This document shows, one piece after another, positions 6,121 through 6,347 of a stretch of 6,347 nt of DNA; the first letter of the stretch is position 1; each line of letters begins with the position of its first letter. The position numbers and the translations under genes are program-made. This stretch comes from Clostridiales bacterium. Lineage in GTDB: Bacteria > Bacillota > Clostridia > UBA8921. The stretch covers positions 1 through 6,347 of the forward strand of contig DOHE01000216.1 in NCBI GenBank assembly GCA_003535395.1. The letters are read 5' to 3'. The notes below the pieces were generated by a model that made no database searches, was not told where the DNA came from, and saw only the letters and a list, made by a program, of their open reading frames with translations.

Positions 6121-6206
6121 ACTTCTAATTCAGAAAGTTCTATGATTATTACATTTTCTGACCTTCGCGTTAGAAACTCCAAAGTCACGCAGCCTGGCCG
6201 CCACGC

Positions 6207-6347
6207 TCACAACGTCACGCCATCCTTGAAAATGGCGATCTCCCGGTATCCATTCTGCTCATTTTTGGCAGTGATCTCCCCGGAAGCGATGCCCCGCACG
6301 AAATCAAAGAACCCCTGCCGGACCTGTTCCATCCCATTGCCTTCCAG
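6207..6347 (-). CDS. uxaA: Altronate dehydratase C-terminus (UxaA family), 5' part outside the window
   Basis: Only the last 46 residues and the TGA stop (6209-6207) are present; the start lies beyond the right edge. The visible part reads FFDFVRGIASGEITAKNE followed by NGYREIAIFKDGVTL and the stop. This is the recognisable C-terminal ending of Firmicute altronate dehydratases. The enzyme removes water from D-altronate to give 2-keto-3-deoxygluconate in the isomerase pathway of galacturonate breakdown. It is a cytoplasmic, metal-dependent enzyme. The rest of the protein, including its active site, is not visible, and the related galactarate dehydratases cannot be fully excluded. The neighbouring ATPase gene is on the same strand but 152 bp downstream, with its own promoter, so a shared operon is not needed. 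No clear terminator follows the stop. Confidence 0.72.
   Translation of the reverse strand: MEGNGMEQVRQGFFDFVRGIASGEITAKNEQNGYREIAIFKDGVTL

Noticed and set aside
6184..6220. Direct repeat GTCACGC at 6184-6190 and 6214-6220, considered as a target-site duplication.
   Set aside because: The copies are only 30 bp apart, one lies inside the uxaA coding end, and no mobile element lies between them.

Overview
The window looks like chromosomal DNA from a Gram-positive carbohydrate degrader, most likely a clostridial gut or rumen Firmicute. This is inferred from GGAGG-type ribosome binding sites, sigma-A-like promoters, an AraC-family regulator beside glycosidase genes, and an altronate dehydratase tail of the Bacillus/Clostridium type. 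No tRNA, rRNA, CRISPR array, transposase or IS end was recognised.

Layout, left to right. (1) Bases 1-1783, minus strand: the first 594 codons of a cytoplasmic glycoside hydrolase family 2 enzyme, cut by the left edge. (2) Bases 1784-2184: a 400-bp divergent control region. It holds one promoter for the GH2 gene, one for the regulator, and three related motif copies that may be operators. (3) Bases 2185-3060, plus strand: an AraC-family regulator. Its start is best placed at a TTG, 126 bp inside the longest open frame. (4) Bases 3061-3351: an intergenic leader with overlapping palindromes, a promoter with a perfect TATAAT, and a GC-rich tract with imperfect 20-bp tandem repeats. (5) Bases 3352-4791, plus strand: a TIM-barrel protein resembling DUF4832/GH42-like putative glycosidases. 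(6) Bases 4804-6054, minus strand: an AAA ATPase with a DUF4143 nuclease-like C-terminus, and its own promoter and strong Shine-Dalgarno. (7) Bases 6207-6347, minus strand: the last 46 codons of an altronate dehydratase (uxaA), entering from the right edge.

How the genes may work together (inference): the GH2 enzyme, its divergent AraC regulator and the TIM-barrel protein look like an intracellular glycan-degradation module that trims imported oligosaccharides. Altronate dehydratase belongs to galacturonate catabolism, so the wider locus may handle pectin or other uronate-rich glycans. The ATPase looks like an unrelated single-gene insertion between these metabolic genes. Base composition changes sharply: the GH2/AraC half is AT-leaning, the TIM-barrel gene is strongly GC-rich, and the ATPase is intermediate. 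The two halves may therefore have different histories.

Nothing here clearly forms a new defence or mobile system. The most distinctive signals are the symmetrical candidate operators in the divergent control region and the structured leader ahead of the TIM-barrel gene.
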